Source: Rhodobacteraceae bacterium UBA6213
GTDB lineage: Bacteria > Pseudomonadota > Alphaproteobacteria > Rhodobacterales > Rhodobacteraceae
Length of the DNA: 64,000 nt
Direction: 5' to 3'
NCBI GenBank assembly: GCA_002421605.1
Contig: DISJ01000009.1
Span: 63,130 to 127,129 of the forward strand
Part shown: positions 17,481-26,326 of the stretch, piece by piece
Numbering within the stretch: the first letter of the stretch is position 1
Layout: each line of letters begins with the position of its first letter
The notes under the pieces: generated by a model
The model's database searches: none
Seen by the model: only the letters and a program-made list of their open reading frames with translations
What the model was told of the DNA's origin: nothing
Position numbers and translations under genes: made by a program

Positions 17481-17711
17481 CTAGTCGCGCACAGCCGCTT
17501 TGGCAGGTGGGCGCAAACGTGGCGCGGCAGCAATAACCGCTGGTGCAAGGCCCGCTCCGCCAGCCGCTATTTCGGCCAACAGCGCGGCGCGCATCGCACC
17601 CGGCCAGTTGTCGTTGATATGCGTCGCAATACCTTCTGACGCCGTGCCAGGCTGGGTCGCGAAAAAGGCGGCGATCTGGTTGGCCATGCGGGCTAGCTTG
17701 TCGTCGCTCAT
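17481..17711 (-). CDS. fdsD: NAD-dependent formate dehydrogenase delta subunit
   Basis: FdsD is the small accessory subunit of the cytosolic molybdenum formate dehydrogenase, needed for assembly or activity in Rhodobacter and Cupriavidus systems. The 76-residue protein shows the family start M-A-N-Q-I-A-A-F-F (about 9-17) and the I-N-D-N-W-P-x-x-M-R block near 32-41. It is the last gene of the operon and overlaps fdhD by four bases (17708-17711). The C-terminal A-P-R-L-R-P-P-A-K-A tail is usual for the family. Confidence 0.88.
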   Translation of the reverse strand: MSDDKLARMANQIAAFFATQPGTASEGIATHINDNWPGAMRAALLAEIAAGGAGLAPAVIAAAPRLRPPAKAAVRD

Positions 17712-18526
17712 GCCAGTGCTTCCTCGGTAAATGCTTGTGGGTGGGAATAGACCTCGAAACTCGCGCCGCGCACACGCGCTATCAGTGTGATGCCTGCCGC
17801 TTCTGCCTCACTCACGGCCAACGCGGTTGGGGCCGAGGCGCCGATCAGCACGCGCGCGCCAATCATCGCGGCCTTTTGCACCAGGTCCACCGACAGCCGC
17901 GAGGTCAGCACCAATATGCCCGCTGAAGGCGACGCGTCGCCCGGCACCACAGCACCCGCTAGCTTGTCGAGCGCGTTGTGGCGCCCGACATCTTCGCGCA
18001 CCGCCACCAGCCCAGTGCCCGGCAACCACAGACCTGCTGCGTGGGTGGCGCGGGTTTGCGTGTGCAGCGGCTGCGCCGCGGTCACCGCCGCCATCGCCTG
18101 CGCCACGGCGTCGGGAGCAAGCCAGGGGCCAGAATCCTTGGGCGCAGGGGGCAGCGGGCGCAGCGCCGCCTCGATACTGTCAACACCGCAAAGCCCGCAC
18201 CCCACCGGCCCCGCGCTCAACCGCCTGCGCGCCGTCAGCCGCGACGCAGCACCCGGCGCAAGCCAGGCCCGCACCTCGATACCACGCGGTTGTGCCACGA
18301 TCTCGGTGCCGGTCAGCTCGTCGGGCGTGTCGATAAGCCCTTCGGTCAGCGCGAAGCCAAGCAGAAAGTCGGGCAGATCCGACGGGGTTGCCATCATTAC
18401 AGCCTGCGTCGTGCCGTCATAAACCAGCGCCACTGGCACTTCTTCGGGCAAAATCCGCTCGGTCGTGTGCCAAGCACCGGACCATGCCAGCACCGAACGT
18501 GCGGTCGTGTGCGCCTGTGTGTTCAT
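17708..18526 (-). CDS. fdhD: Formate dehydrogenase accessory sulfurtransferase
   Basis: FdhD transfers sulfur from a cysteine desulfurase to the bis-MGD molybdenum cofactor, without which formate dehydrogenase is inactive. The 272-residue protein contains the essential G-C-G-L-C-G-V motif near residue 110 and R-E-D-V-G-R-H-N-A-L-D-K near 180, both intact. The start ATG at 18526 overlaps the fdsA stop by ATGA, so the longer frame into fdsA is rejected. It lies between fdsA and fdsD, the usual order in alphaproteobacterial fds operons. Confidence 0.95.
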   Translation of the reverse strand: MNTQAHTTARSVLAWSGAWHTTERILPEEVPVALVYDGTTQAVMMATPSDLPDFLLGFALTEGLIDTPDELTGTEIVAQPRGIEVRAWLAPGAASRLTARRRLSAGPVGCGLCGVDSIEAALRPLPPAPKDSGPWLAPDAVAQAMAAVTAAQPLHTQTRATHAAGLWLPGTGLVAVREDVGRHNALDKLAGAVVPGDASPSAGILVLTSRLSVDLVQKAAMIGARVLIGASAPTALAVSEAEAAGITLIARVRGASFEVYSHPQAFTEEALA

Positions 18527-21393
18527 TCGGCCGCCGGGGCAATGCGCCGCGCGGCGCTGATGCGGGCGGCATAGTCTGTTTGCCAATCCGATGGCCCGTT
18601 CGAGGCCGACACCTGCACCGCCGTGACCTTGTATTCGGGACAGTTGGTGGCCCAGTCGGAGTTTTCGGTGGTGACTACGTTGGCCTGCGTGCCGGGGTGG
18701 TGAAAGGTGGTATAGACCACGCCTGGCGCCACCTTTTCGGTGACATCGGCGCGCAAGCTGATTTCACCAACCCTAGAGGCCAGGCGCACAAAGTCGCCCT
18801 GCTTGACGCCGCGCACTTCTGCATCGTGAGGGTGTATCTCCAACACATCTTCGGCATGCCATGCGACGTTTTCGGTGCGCCGAGTCTGTGCCCCGACGTT
18901 GTACTGGCTCAGCACCCGCCCGGTTGTCAGCAGCAGCGGAAAGCGCGGGCCGCTGCGCTCGTCAGTGGCAATGTATTCGGTGCGAATAAACCGTCCCTTG
19001 CCGCGCACGAAGCCATCGACATGCATGACCGGGCTGCCATCGGGGGCTGCGTCGTTGCAGGGCCACTGGACCGAACCGCGCGCATCCAGCATGGCATAAT
19101 TCACCCCGGCAAAGCCCGGCGTCGTGGCGGCGATTTCGTCCATCACCTCGCTCGGGTGGGTGTAGGCCCAGCCACCACCCATCGCGTTTGCCAGTAGCTG
19201 CGTGACCTCCCAGTCGGCAAAGCCGTTTTTGGGTGCCATCACCCTGCGTACACGGTTGATGCGCCGTTCGGCATTGGTGAAAGTACCGTCTTTTTCAAGA
19301 AAGGTCGAACCGGGCAGGAACACATGCGCGTAGGCGGCGGTTTCATTGAGGAACAGGTCATGCACGATCACGCAATCCATCGCCGCAAGGCCTGCCGCAA
19401 CGTGGCGCGTATCGGGGTCTGATTGGAGAATGTCTTCGCCCTGTATGTAGATCGCGCGGAACTGCCCGGCAACCGCTGCATCAAGCATATTCGGGATGCG
19501 CAGGCCTGGCTCTGGGCTAAGTCGCACACCCCATGCCGCCTCAAATATCCCCCGCACGGCAGGGTCAGACACGTGCCGATACCCCGGCAACTCGTGCGGG
19601 AAAGAGCCCATGTCGCACGACCCTTGCACGTTGTTCTGCCCGCGCAACGGGTTCACGCCCACACCGGGGCGGCCGATATTGCCGGTCATCATGGCAAGGT
19701 TTGCAATCGCCATAACGGTGGTAGAGCCTTGGCTATGCTCGGTTACGCCAAGGCCGTAGTAGATGGCACCGTTCGGGACGCCCGCATAGCTGCGCGCCGC
19801 CTGCCGGATGCTTTCTGCGGGCACACCTGACAGTGCCGCAACCGCCTCAGGCCCGTTTTCCGGGCGTGCGGCAAAATCCATGTAATCAGCGAACTCGTCC
19901 CAGTCGCAGCGGGCACGGATGAAAGCCTCGTCATAAAGCCCTTCGGTCACGATCACATGTGCCAATGCGGTCAGCACCGCCACGTTGGTGCCGGGGCGCA
20001 GCGGCAGATGCAGCCCCTCGCCCATGTGCGGGGTATCCAGCAGGTCGATCCGGCGCGGGTCGATGACGATCAGGCTTGCGCCCGCCCGCAAACGCTTGCG
20101 CAAGCGGCTGGCAAAAACGGGGTGCCCGTCGGTCGGGTTGGCTCCGATGACCAGCGCGCAATCGAGATGCTCGACGCTGTCAAAATCCTGCGTGCCTGCC
20201 GAGGTGCCAAAGGTCTGCTTCAGCCCATAGCCAGTGGGCGAATGGCAAACGCGGGCGCAAGTGTCGGTGTTGTTGGTGCCAAAGACCGCGCGAGCCAGCT
20301 TTTGCACCAGATAGGTTTCCTCATTGGTGCAGCGTGACGAGGTGATAACGCCCAGCGCATCCGGCCCCGAGGCAGTGCGGATCGCGGTCAGCCGCGCGGC
20401 GGCAAAGGCGAGCGCCTCATCCCAACTGACTTCGCGCCACGGGTCGGTGATGGCCTCGCGGATCATCGGCTTCAGGATTCGGTCCTGATGCTGCGCATAT
20501 CCCCAGGCAAAGCGGCCCTTCACACAGGAATGGCCGCGGTTGGCCTTGCCCTCTTTCCACGGCACCATCCGCACCAGTGTATCGCCGCGCATCTGCGCCT
20601 CGAAACTGCAGCCCACACCGCAATAGGCGCAGGTTGTGATGATGCTACGCTCAGGTGTGCCGATCTCAATGACCGAGTTTTCCTGCAAGGTCGCGGTCGG
20701 GCAAGACTGCACGCACGCACCGCAAGAAACGCAATCGGATTCCATGAACGACACATCCTGCCCCGCCACGACACGGCTGGCGAAGCCACTCCCGTCGATG
20801 GTAAGCGCGAAGGTGCCTTGCACCTCTTCACAAGCGCGCACGCAGCGCATGCAGACGATACATTTTGCGGGATCGTAAGTGAAATAGGGGTTCGAGGTAT
20901 CTTTGGGCCGCCATTCGGGGTTTGGCGCTTCAGCCGTGCGTTGGGCAAAATGGTTGGCACCGGGGGTATAGCGCACGTCGCGCAGACCCACCGCCCCCGC
21001 CATATCCTGCAATTCACAGTCGCCGTTGGCAGCACAGGTCAGACAATCCAGCGGATGGTCGGAAATGGTCAGTTCCATCACTCCGCGCCGATGGCGGGCG
21101 AGGGTTTCGGTTTGGGTGCGCACCACCATGCCAGGGGCCACGAGCATGGTGCATGATGTGGGTGTGCCTCGCTGGCCTTCGATTTCGACCGCGCAAAGAC
21201 GGCACGCACCGATAGGTTCAAGGCTGTCGGTGGCGCAGAGCTTGGGGATGCGTATCCCGGCCTCTGCAGCGGCCCGCATTACCGAGGTGCCAGCAGGCAC
21301 CGTGACCGCGAAACCGTCAATGGTAAGGCTGACCGGGGCACCTTGGCGTGCGGGGGTTCCCATATCGCGACCGGGCAGGACGAAATCTTTCAT
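18523..21393 (-). CDS. fdsA: NAD-dependent formate dehydrogenase alpha subunit (Mo-bis-MGD)
   Basis: FdsA is the catalytic subunit oxidising formate to CO2 at a molybdenum centre in the cytosol. The 956-residue protein has, in order, an N-terminal [2Fe-2S] domain, a His/Cys [4Fe-4S] segment (H-P-L-D-C-L-T-C), two ferredoxin-type clusters (C-I-V-C-M-R-C and C-V-S-C-G-A-C), and a MopB [4Fe-4S] (C-A-Y-C-G-V-G-C). The large molybdopterin domain carries the Mo-ligand cysteine in C-A-R-V-C-H-S-P-T-G, so it is a Cys rather than Sec enzyme. The start at 21393 has AAGGAGG just upstream and overlaps the fdsB stop. All cluster ligands appear intact. Confidence 0.97.
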   Translation of the reverse strand: MKDFVLPGRDMGTPARQGAPVSLTIDGFAVTVPAGTSVMRAAAEAGIRIPKLCATDSLEPIGACRLCAVEIEGQRGTPTSCTMLVAPGMVVRTQTETLARHRRGVMELTISDHPLDCLTCAANGDCELQDMAGAVGLRDVRYTPGANHFAQRTAEAPNPEWRPKDTSNPYFTYDPAKCIVCMRCVRACEEVQGTFALTIDGSGFASRVVAGQDVSFMESDCVSCGACVQSCPTATLQENSVIEIGTPERSIITTCAYCGVGCSFEAQMRGDTLVRMVPWKEGKANRGHSCVKGRFAWGYAQHQDRILKPMIREAITDPWREVSWDEALAFAAARLTAIRTASGPDALGVITSSRCTNEETYLVQKLARAVFGTNNTDTCARVCHSPTGYGLKQTFGTSAGTQDFDSVEHLDCALVIGANPTDGHPVFASRLRKRLRAGASLIVIDPRRIDLLDTPHMGEGLHLPLRPGTNVAVLTALAHVIVTEGLYDEAFIRARCDWDEFADYMDFAARPENGPEAVAALSGVPAESIRQAARSYAGVPNGAIYYGLGVTEHSQGSTTVMAIANLAMMTGNIGRPGVGVNPLRGQNNVQGSCDMGSFPHELPGYRHVSDPAVRGIFEAAWGVRLSPEPGLRIPNMLDAAVAGQFRAIYIQGEDILQSDPDTRHVAAGLAAMDCVIVHDLFLNETAAYAHVFLPGSTFLEKDGTFTNAERRINRVRRVMAPKNGFADWEVTQLLANAMGGGWAYTHPSEVMDEIAATTPGFAGVNYAMLDARGSVQWPCNDAAPDGSPVMHVDGFVRGKGRFIRTEYIATDERSGPRFPLLLTTGRVLSQYNVGAQTRRTENVAWHAEDVLEIHPHDAEVRGVKQGDFVRLASRVGEISLRADVTEKVAPGVVYTTFHHPGTQANVVTTENSDWATNCPEYKVTAVQVSASNGPSDWQTDYAARISAARRIAPAAE

Positions 21394-22916
21394 TCTGCAG
21401 CCTCCTTGGAGCGCGCAAAATCTTGTGGAAAGTGGTTCAGCGCGCTCAGCACCGGAAAGGGCGTAAAGCCCCCCAGCGCGCAAAGCGAACCGAGCCGCAT
21501 CGTCTCGCAAAGGTCGCGCAGCAGCGGGGTAGCCGCCGCATCGCCCGCAGCTATCCGATCAAGCGTTTCTACCCCCCGGACCGCGCCGATCCGGCAGGGC
21601 GTGCATTTACCGCAGGATTCGATCGCGCAAAACTCCATCGCAAACCGCGCAAAGGCGGCCATATCAGCGGTGTCATCAACCACCACAATCCCGGCGTGGC
21701 CGATCAACCCGCCCGCAGCGGCGTATTCTTCATAGCCAAAGGCCGTATCAAAAAGCGCGGGCGGAAACCACGCACCCAGCGGCCCACCCACCTGCACCGC
21801 CTTGAGCGGGCGACCAGTTGCAGTGCCACCCCCGATATCGTTGACGATCTCACCCAGTGTCAGGCCAAAGGGGGCCTCGAACAGCCCGGCAAAGCGCACA
21901 TTTCCCGCTAACTGTAGCGGAATGGTGCCGCGCGAGCGCCCGGTTCCAAAGCTGCAATACTGCGCGCCGCCCTGCGCAAGGACCATCGGAACAGTGGCAA
22001 GGCTTAGCACGTTGTTCACTACTGTGGGCTTGGCCCAAAGCCCTTGCAACGCGGGCAAAGGCGGCTTGGCGCGCACGGTGCCGCGTTTGCCTTCGATACT
22101 GTTCAAAAGCGAGGTTTCTTCGCCGCAAACATAGGCCCCGGCGCCGACGCGCACTTCCATGTCAAAGGCATAGTCGCTGCCCAAAACCGATTGCCCAAGC
22201 AGCCCCGCCACCCGCGCCAAAATGATCGCGCGGTCCAGCACCGCAATTGCGTCGGGGTATTCAGAGCGCAGATAGACATAGCCCCGATCGGCCCCCACGG
22301 CGAAGCCCGCGATCGCCATGCCTTCGATCAGGCTGAAGGGATCGCCTTCGATCAACATCCGGTCGGCAAAGCTGCCGCTATCACCCTCGTCGGCATTGCA
22401 AACGATGTATTTTTGCGCCCCCGGCGCGTTCGCCACGGTGCGCCACTTGATCCCAGTGGGAAAGCCCGCGCCGCCACGACCGCGCAACCCGCTTTCGGTC
22501 ACCTCGGCGATCGTCGCATCGGGGCCAAGGTGTAGCGCGTGGCGCAAGCCGGTAAGCCCACCGTTGACCTCATAATCCACCAGATCAACCGGGTCGATTA
22601 CGCCGACGCGCGCGAATGTCACCCGAGTCTGGCGTTTGAGAAATGGAATTTCCTCGGTCAAGCCTAGCGCCTTGGGGTGCACGGAAGGTGCATCGAACAG
22701 CGACTCGGCGTCGCCGGGTGCGAAGGGGCCAAAGGCCTGCCGCCCCTCTGGCGTTTCGACCTCGACCAGCGGTTCCAGCCAGACCATGCCGCGGCTGCCA
22801 TTGCGCACGATCTGCACCGTAACGTCTCGGCGTTCGGCGGCTGCGGCAATGGCGGTCGCCACGGCATCGGCCCCCAGCGCGCGGGCGGCGGCATCGGCAG
22901 GGACAAAGATTTTCAT
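21390..22916 (-). CDS. fdsB: NAD-dependent formate dehydrogenase beta subunit (FMN/NADH module)
   Basis: FdsB passes electrons from FdsA/FdsG to NAD+, like NuoF of complex I. The 508-residue protein has an N-terminal thioredoxin-like part of about 90 residues. The FMN/NAD loop is G-L-R-G-R-G-G-A-G-F-P-T-G near 150, and C-G-E-E-T-S-L-L-N-S-I-E-G lies near 275. The [4Fe-4S] ligands are E-S-C-G-K-C-T-P-C-R-I-G plus a later S-L-C-A-L-G-G. The start at 22916 overlaps the fdsG stop by ATGA, so the longer upstream frame through fdsG is rejected. Confidence 0.96.
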   Translation of the reverse strand: MKIFVPADAAARALGADAVATAIAAAAERRDVTVQIVRNGSRGMVWLEPLVEVETPEGRQAFGPFAPGDAESLFDAPSVHPKALGLTEEIPFLKRQTRVTFARVGVIDPVDLVDYEVNGGLTGLRHALHLGPDATIAEVTESGLRGRGGAGFPTGIKWRTVANAPGAQKYIVCNADEGDSGSFADRMLIEGDPFSLIEGMAIAGFAVGADRGYVYLRSEYPDAIAVLDRAIILARVAGLLGQSVLGSDYAFDMEVRVGAGAYVCGEETSLLNSIEGKRGTVRAKPPLPALQGLWAKPTVVNNVLSLATVPMVLAQGGAQYCSFGTGRSRGTIPLQLAGNVRFAGLFEAPFGLTLGEIVNDIGGGTATGRPLKAVQVGGPLGAWFPPALFDTAFGYEEYAAAGGLIGHAGIVVVDDTADMAAFARFAMEFCAIESCGKCTPCRIGAVRGVETLDRIAAGDAAATPLLRDLCETMRLGSLCALGGFTPFPVLSALNHFPQDFARSKEAAE

Positions 22917-23377
22917 GCGCCCACCTCCGCCAGCATCTCGGCCAATCGGGTGGGGTCTATTCGCGCGGCCAGCACGCCGTTTAGCATTGCGGCGGGGGCG
23001 GCGGCACATAGGCCAAGGCAAAAGACCGGTTCCAACGTTACCCCGCCCTCGGAAGTGCCATGCCAATCCACGCCCAGTTGCGCCTTTGCGGCATCTGCCA
23101 GTGCGGTTCCGCCCATCGCTTGGCAAGCCTCGGCGCGGCAAATCTTTAGAACGTGTCGGCCGGGCGGTGCGGCGCGAAAGTCGTGGTAAAAGCCGACAAC
23201 ACCCTGCACCTCGGCCACAGCAACGCCCAACGCCTTGGCCACGATGGGCAGCGCAAGTGCCGGAACATGGCCGAAGTCGGACTGCACTGCATGAAGTATC
23301 GGCAGTAGCGCACCTTCACGCCCCGCGTGTTCGCGGCAGATTTCGGCAGTACGGGCGACGACGGCGGCATCAGGCAT
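22913..23377 (-). CDS. fdsG: NAD-dependent formate dehydrogenase gamma subunit ([2Fe-2S])
   Basis: FdsG is a NuoE-like thioredoxin-fold [2Fe-2S] electron carrier. The 154-residue protein contains the paired ligands C-R-A-E-A-C and C-L-G-L-C, the standard four-cysteine set. Preceding helices read I-L-H-A-V-Q-S-D-F-G-H-V-P and V-V-G-F-Y-H-D-F. The start ATG at 23377 is the family start and has GGAG nine bases upstream. It is the first gene of the operon, so the fds promoter must lie in the 208-base divergent gap to the S49 peptidase gene. No adjacent LysR-type fdsR regulator is present. Confidence 0.95.
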   Translation of the reverse strand: MPDAAVVARTAEICREHAGREGALLPILHAVQSDFGHVPALALPIVAKALGVAVAEVQGVVGFYHDFRAAPPGRHVLKICRAEACQAMGGTALADAAKAQLGVDWHGTSEGGVTLEPVFCLGLCAAAPAAMLNGVLAARIDPTRLAEMLAEVGA

Positions 23378-23585
23378 GGCAGGCTCCAAGGTGATTGAGC
23401 GTGGCCTAAAGTGTCGCGAGTGGGAAATCAAATCTTTGCTTTTTGCGGCCTTCCAACGCTCGACAGCGCCAGACCAGCGCAAACCGTTGCGCCAATTTGC
23501 GTGACTCCGCACCCACGTGTCATGGCGCGGGTGAAATTGTAGGCAAGAACTTGCCGCTCCGTTGCGGGCCGCCTACATCGGGGGC

Positions 23586-24413
23586 ATGGACATCAGACAA
23601 TTCATTCCCCCGTTTCGCAAAGGCCCGCCGCGCGTCGCTGTCGTGCGGCTGCAAGGAGCCATTGGCGCCACCCGCCCCGGCGCCACGGGGCTTTCTGACG
23701 CGGCGCTGGCGCCGCTGCTGGAGCGCGCCTTTCGGCGCGGCAGACCTGCTGCAGTAGCGTTCATAATCAACTCGCCCGGTGGATCGCCGGTGCAAAGCGC
23801 ATTGATCGCCGCGCGTATCCGGCGGCTGGCGGAAGAATTGAAACGCCCGGTGCACGCCTTTGTAGAGGATATCGCGGCGTCGGGGGGCTACTGGTTAGCC
23901 TCAGCGGCTGACGACATTTGGGCCGACGCAACCTCGCTGGTTGGCTCGATTGGGGTAATCTCGTCGGGGTTCGGATTTTCCGGGTTGATCGAGCGCTACG
24001 GGGTCGAACGGCGCGTGCACACAGCAGGCACCGCCAAAAGTTTCATGGACCCGTTCCGCCCCGAAAAAGCCGAGGATGTGGCGCGACTGAAGGCGTTGCT
24101 GGAACCGATGCACGCGGCGTTCAAGGCGCAAGTCGTAGCGCGCAGGGGAGCGAAGTTGGCTGAGGGGCGCGATCTTTTCACCGGCGACATCTGGGTGGGC
24201 GAACAGGCGGTCGAGGCCGGCTTGATCGACGGCATCGCGCATCTGGTGCCGAAGTTGCACGAGCTTTACGGCAAGAAGGTGCGGCTTTTGCCCTATGGAA
24301 CGCGCCGACCGTTGTGGCAGCGGTTCGGAGCCGAGTCTGTGGCGCAATCGGCACTGGGTGCGGCGTTTGAATTGGCCGAAGAGCGCGCGCTTTGGGCGCG
24401 TTACGGCCTTTAG
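23586..24413 (+). CDS. S49 family peptidase (SppA-like)
   Basis: This 275-residue serine protease belongs to the signal-peptide-peptidase A/SohB group. The nucleophile serine lies in D-I-A-A-S-G-G-Y-W-L-A near 99-109 and the general-base lysine in T-A-G-T-A-K-S-F-M-D near 147-156. The N-S-P-G-G-S-P oxyanion block is near 63. There is no signal peptide or clear TM, so it would be a cytosolic or peripheral short form. The ATG at 23586 is preferred to the TTG at 23562. It starts a four-gene unit with the small zinc-ribbon protein, the CaCA exchanger and an SDR. Confidence 0.88.
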   Translation: MDIRQFIPPFRKGPPRVAVVRLQGAIGATRPGATGLSDAALAPLLERAFRRGRPAAVAFIINSPGGSPVQSALIAARIRRLAEELKRPVHAFVEDIAASGGYWLASAADDIWADATSLVGSIGVISSGFGFSGLIERYGVERRVHTAGTAKSFMDPFRPEKAEDVARLKALLEPMHAAFKAQVVARRGAKLAEGRDLFTGDIWVGEQAVEAGLIDGIAHLVPKLHELYGKKVRLLPYGTRRPLWQRFGAESVAQSALGAAFELAEERALWARYGL

Positions 24414-24416
24414 CAG

Positions 24417-24581
24417 ATGGTAAAAATAGTCAGCCTGTTTTTGGTAGGGATGGTGGCGCTTGCGCTGTTCGGGCGATTGCGCCTGCCTGCGGCGTTGCGT
24501 CGGCAACGCTGCCCGATCTGTAACCGCAGCCACCGGGCCGACAAACCTTGCTCTTGTGGCGCGAAAGGGCGGGGCAAATAG
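24417..24581 (+). CDS. 54-residue membrane zinc-ribbon-like protein
   Basis: This short gene fills the space between the S49 peptidase stop (three bases before its ATG) and the exchanger, whose ATG follows its TAG immediately. The 54-residue product has an N-terminal hydrophobic helix (about 4-19). A basic stretch follows, then two cysteine pairs, C32-P-I-C35 and C45-S-C47, consistent with a small zinc ribbon or rubredoxin-like knuckle. Perfect packing between neighbours and the clean Cys pattern argue for a real gene. I recall similar short proteins in Rhodobacteraceae, but their function is unknown to me. Confidence 0.72.
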   Translation: MVKIVSLFLVGMVALALFGRLRLPAALRRQRCPICNRSHRADKPCSCGAKGRGK

Positions 24582-25550
24582 ATGGCGGGCGATCTGTTTT
24601 CGCTTGTCGCTGGGCTGCTGGTGCTGATCTTCGCGGGCGACGCGCTGGTGCGCGGCGCGGTGGAACTGGCGCGCAGACTTGGCATTCCCGCGCTGATCGT
24701 CAGCCTGACCGTGGTGGCCTTTGGCACCTCAGCACCGGAAATGATGGTTTCCGTTGTCGCGGTGCTGGATGGCGCGCCGACACTGGCGTTGGGCAATGTT
24801 ATCGGCTCAAATATCGCCAACGTGCTTTTGGTCCTTGGACTTCCGGCGCTGTTTGTGGTGATCCGCACGAATGAAAGCGATTTTCGGCGCGATTATCTGT
24901 TCATGCTAGGCACCACAGCGCTGTTCATCGCACTGGCGCTGACTGGGCCGATTCACTGGCCGCAGGCGCTATTGCTGTTGGCCATACTGGCAGCCATGAC
25001 AGCGAGCCAGGCGCGAGAGGCACTGGCTTTTCGCACCCGCCGCCCGGCTCCGGGCGAGGAAGACCTTGATCTTCCAGCAGTGCCCGCGACGATGCCAGGC
25101 TGGCGCATGGTGCTGTTGTTGGCAGCGGGCCTTTTCGGGCTGCCGCTTGGCGCGCATTTACTGGTCGAAGGCGCCACTGGTATTGCCCGCGCCATCGGCA
25201 TTTCCGAGGCGGTGATCGGCTTGACACTGGTTGCGATCGGCACCTCGCTGCCCGAGCTTGCGACTTCGGTTACCGCCGCGATCAGGGGGCGTGCGGATGT
25301 GGCGCTAGGAAACGTGATCGGGTCCAACGTCCTCAACATTCTGGCGATTCTTGGCGTGGCCGGGCTGGTCGGAGAAATCCCGATTCCGGTGCAGATGACT
25401 CAGTTCGATATTTGGGTCATGCTGGCGGTTGCGCTAGCACTTGGCCCCTATGTGATGGGCGGTCGCCCGATTGGGCGGGTCACGGGGCTGGTGATGGTGG
25501 CTGGTTACGCGGGGTATGTATTGGCGCTGACGACGGGGGTGATGCAATGA
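24582..25550 (+). CDS. Sodium/calcium exchanger family protein (CaCA, YrbG-like)
   Basis: This 322-residue inner-membrane antiporter has the two inverted alpha repeats of the CaCA superfamily. Repeat 1 has V-A-F-G-T-S-A-P-E-M (about 46-55) and G-N-V-I-G-S-N-I-A-N; repeat 2 has V-A-I-G-T-S-L-P-E-L and G-N-V-I-G-S-N-V-L-N. The G-T-S-x-P-E acidic residues are the cation ligands in this family. About ten hydrophobic segments are split by a charged cytosolic loop near 150-170. The ion specificity cannot be read. It overlaps the downstream SDR by ATGA. Confidence 0.92.
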   Translation: MAGDLFSLVAGLLVLIFAGDALVRGAVELARRLGIPALIVSLTVVAFGTSAPEMMVSVVAVLDGAPTLALGNVIGSNIANVLLVLGLPALFVVIRTNESDFRRDYLFMLGTTALFIALALTGPIHWPQALLLLAILAAMTASQAREALAFRTRRPAPGEEDLDLPAVPATMPGWRMVLLLAAGLFGLPLGAHLLVEGATGIARAIGISEAVIGLTLVAIGTSLPELATSVTAAIRGRADVALGNVIGSNVLNILAILGVAGLVGEIPIPVQMTQFDIWVMLAVALALGPYVMGGRPIGRVTGLVMVAGYAGYVLALTTGVMQ

Positions 25551-26326
25551 AGCAGGCAGCACTTGTGACCGGCGGCGCGCGGCGGCTGGGCCGTGCGATG
25601 GTGGAATACCTCGCGGGGCGTGGCTATGCGGTAGCGATTCACTATCATACCTCAAGCGGCGAAGCAGAGTTGCTAACGGCTGATCTGCGCGCCAAAGGGT
25701 GCAATGCGGTTGCTCTTGGCGCTGACCTTCTGGATGAGGCAGCGACAACCAGTCTGCTTCCGCGCGCCACCGAAGCACTCGCAATGCCCTTGACGCTGCT
25801 GGTCAATAACGCTTCGATTTTTGAGTATGACACGATCCGCACGGCAACCCGCGTCAGTTGGGACCGCCATATAGGGTCGAACCTGCGCGCCCCCTTCGTG
25901 CTGACGCAGGCTTTCGCAACACAGGCACCTTTGGCCGATCGCAGCGGTGCCGAACCTAGGGCTATGGCGCAGATCGTCAACATGCTCGACCAGCGGGTGC
26001 TGAAACTCACCCCTGAATTCGCAAGCTACACCTTGGCCAAGATGGGCCTATGGGCGCTGACGCGCACGGCCGCGCAGGAGTTGGCACCCGATATTCGGGT
26101 GAATGCCATCGGCCCCGGCCCGACGCTGCAAGGTGCGCGCCAAAGCAGCGATCACTTTGCGCGGCAACGTGCGGCAACGCTGCTGCAACGGGGTGCGGGC
26201 CCCGAAGACATATGCGCCGCACTCGGATATCTGCTTGATGCACCGGCTGTAACGGGGCAATTAATCAGCGTTGACGGCGGCCAGCACCTAGCATGGCAAA
26301 CGCCGGATATTCTTGGGCTTGAGTGA
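25547..26326 (+). CDS. SDR oxidoreductase resembling pteridine reductase (FolM/PTR1)
   Basis: This 259-residue short-chain dehydrogenase has the NADPH loop T-G-G-A-R-R-L-G-R near residue 8, whose Arg-Arg form is typical of pteridine reductases. The H-Y-H-T-S-S stretch near 30 resembles the PTR1/FolM cofactor-binding segment. Further marks are N-N-A-S-I-F-E near 85, the catalytic Y-T-L-A-K near 160 and G-P-G-P-T-L near 187. A role in tetrahydropterin or tetrahydrofolate salvage is plausible but not proven by sequence. The ATG at 25547 overlaps the exchanger stop, and the longer frame is rejected. Confidence 0.75.
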   Translation: MKQAALVTGGARRLGRAMVEYLAGRGYAVAIHYHTSSGEAELLTADLRAKGCNAVALGADLLDEAATTSLLPRATEALAMPLTLLVNNASIFEYDTIRTATRVSWDRHIGSNLRAPFVLTQAFATQAPLADRSGAEPRAMAQIVNMLDQRVLKLTPEFASYTLAKMGLWALTRTAAQELAPDIRVNAIGPGPTLQGARQSSDHFARQRAATLLQRGAGPEDICAALGYLLDAPAVTGQLISVDGGQHLAWQTPDILGLE

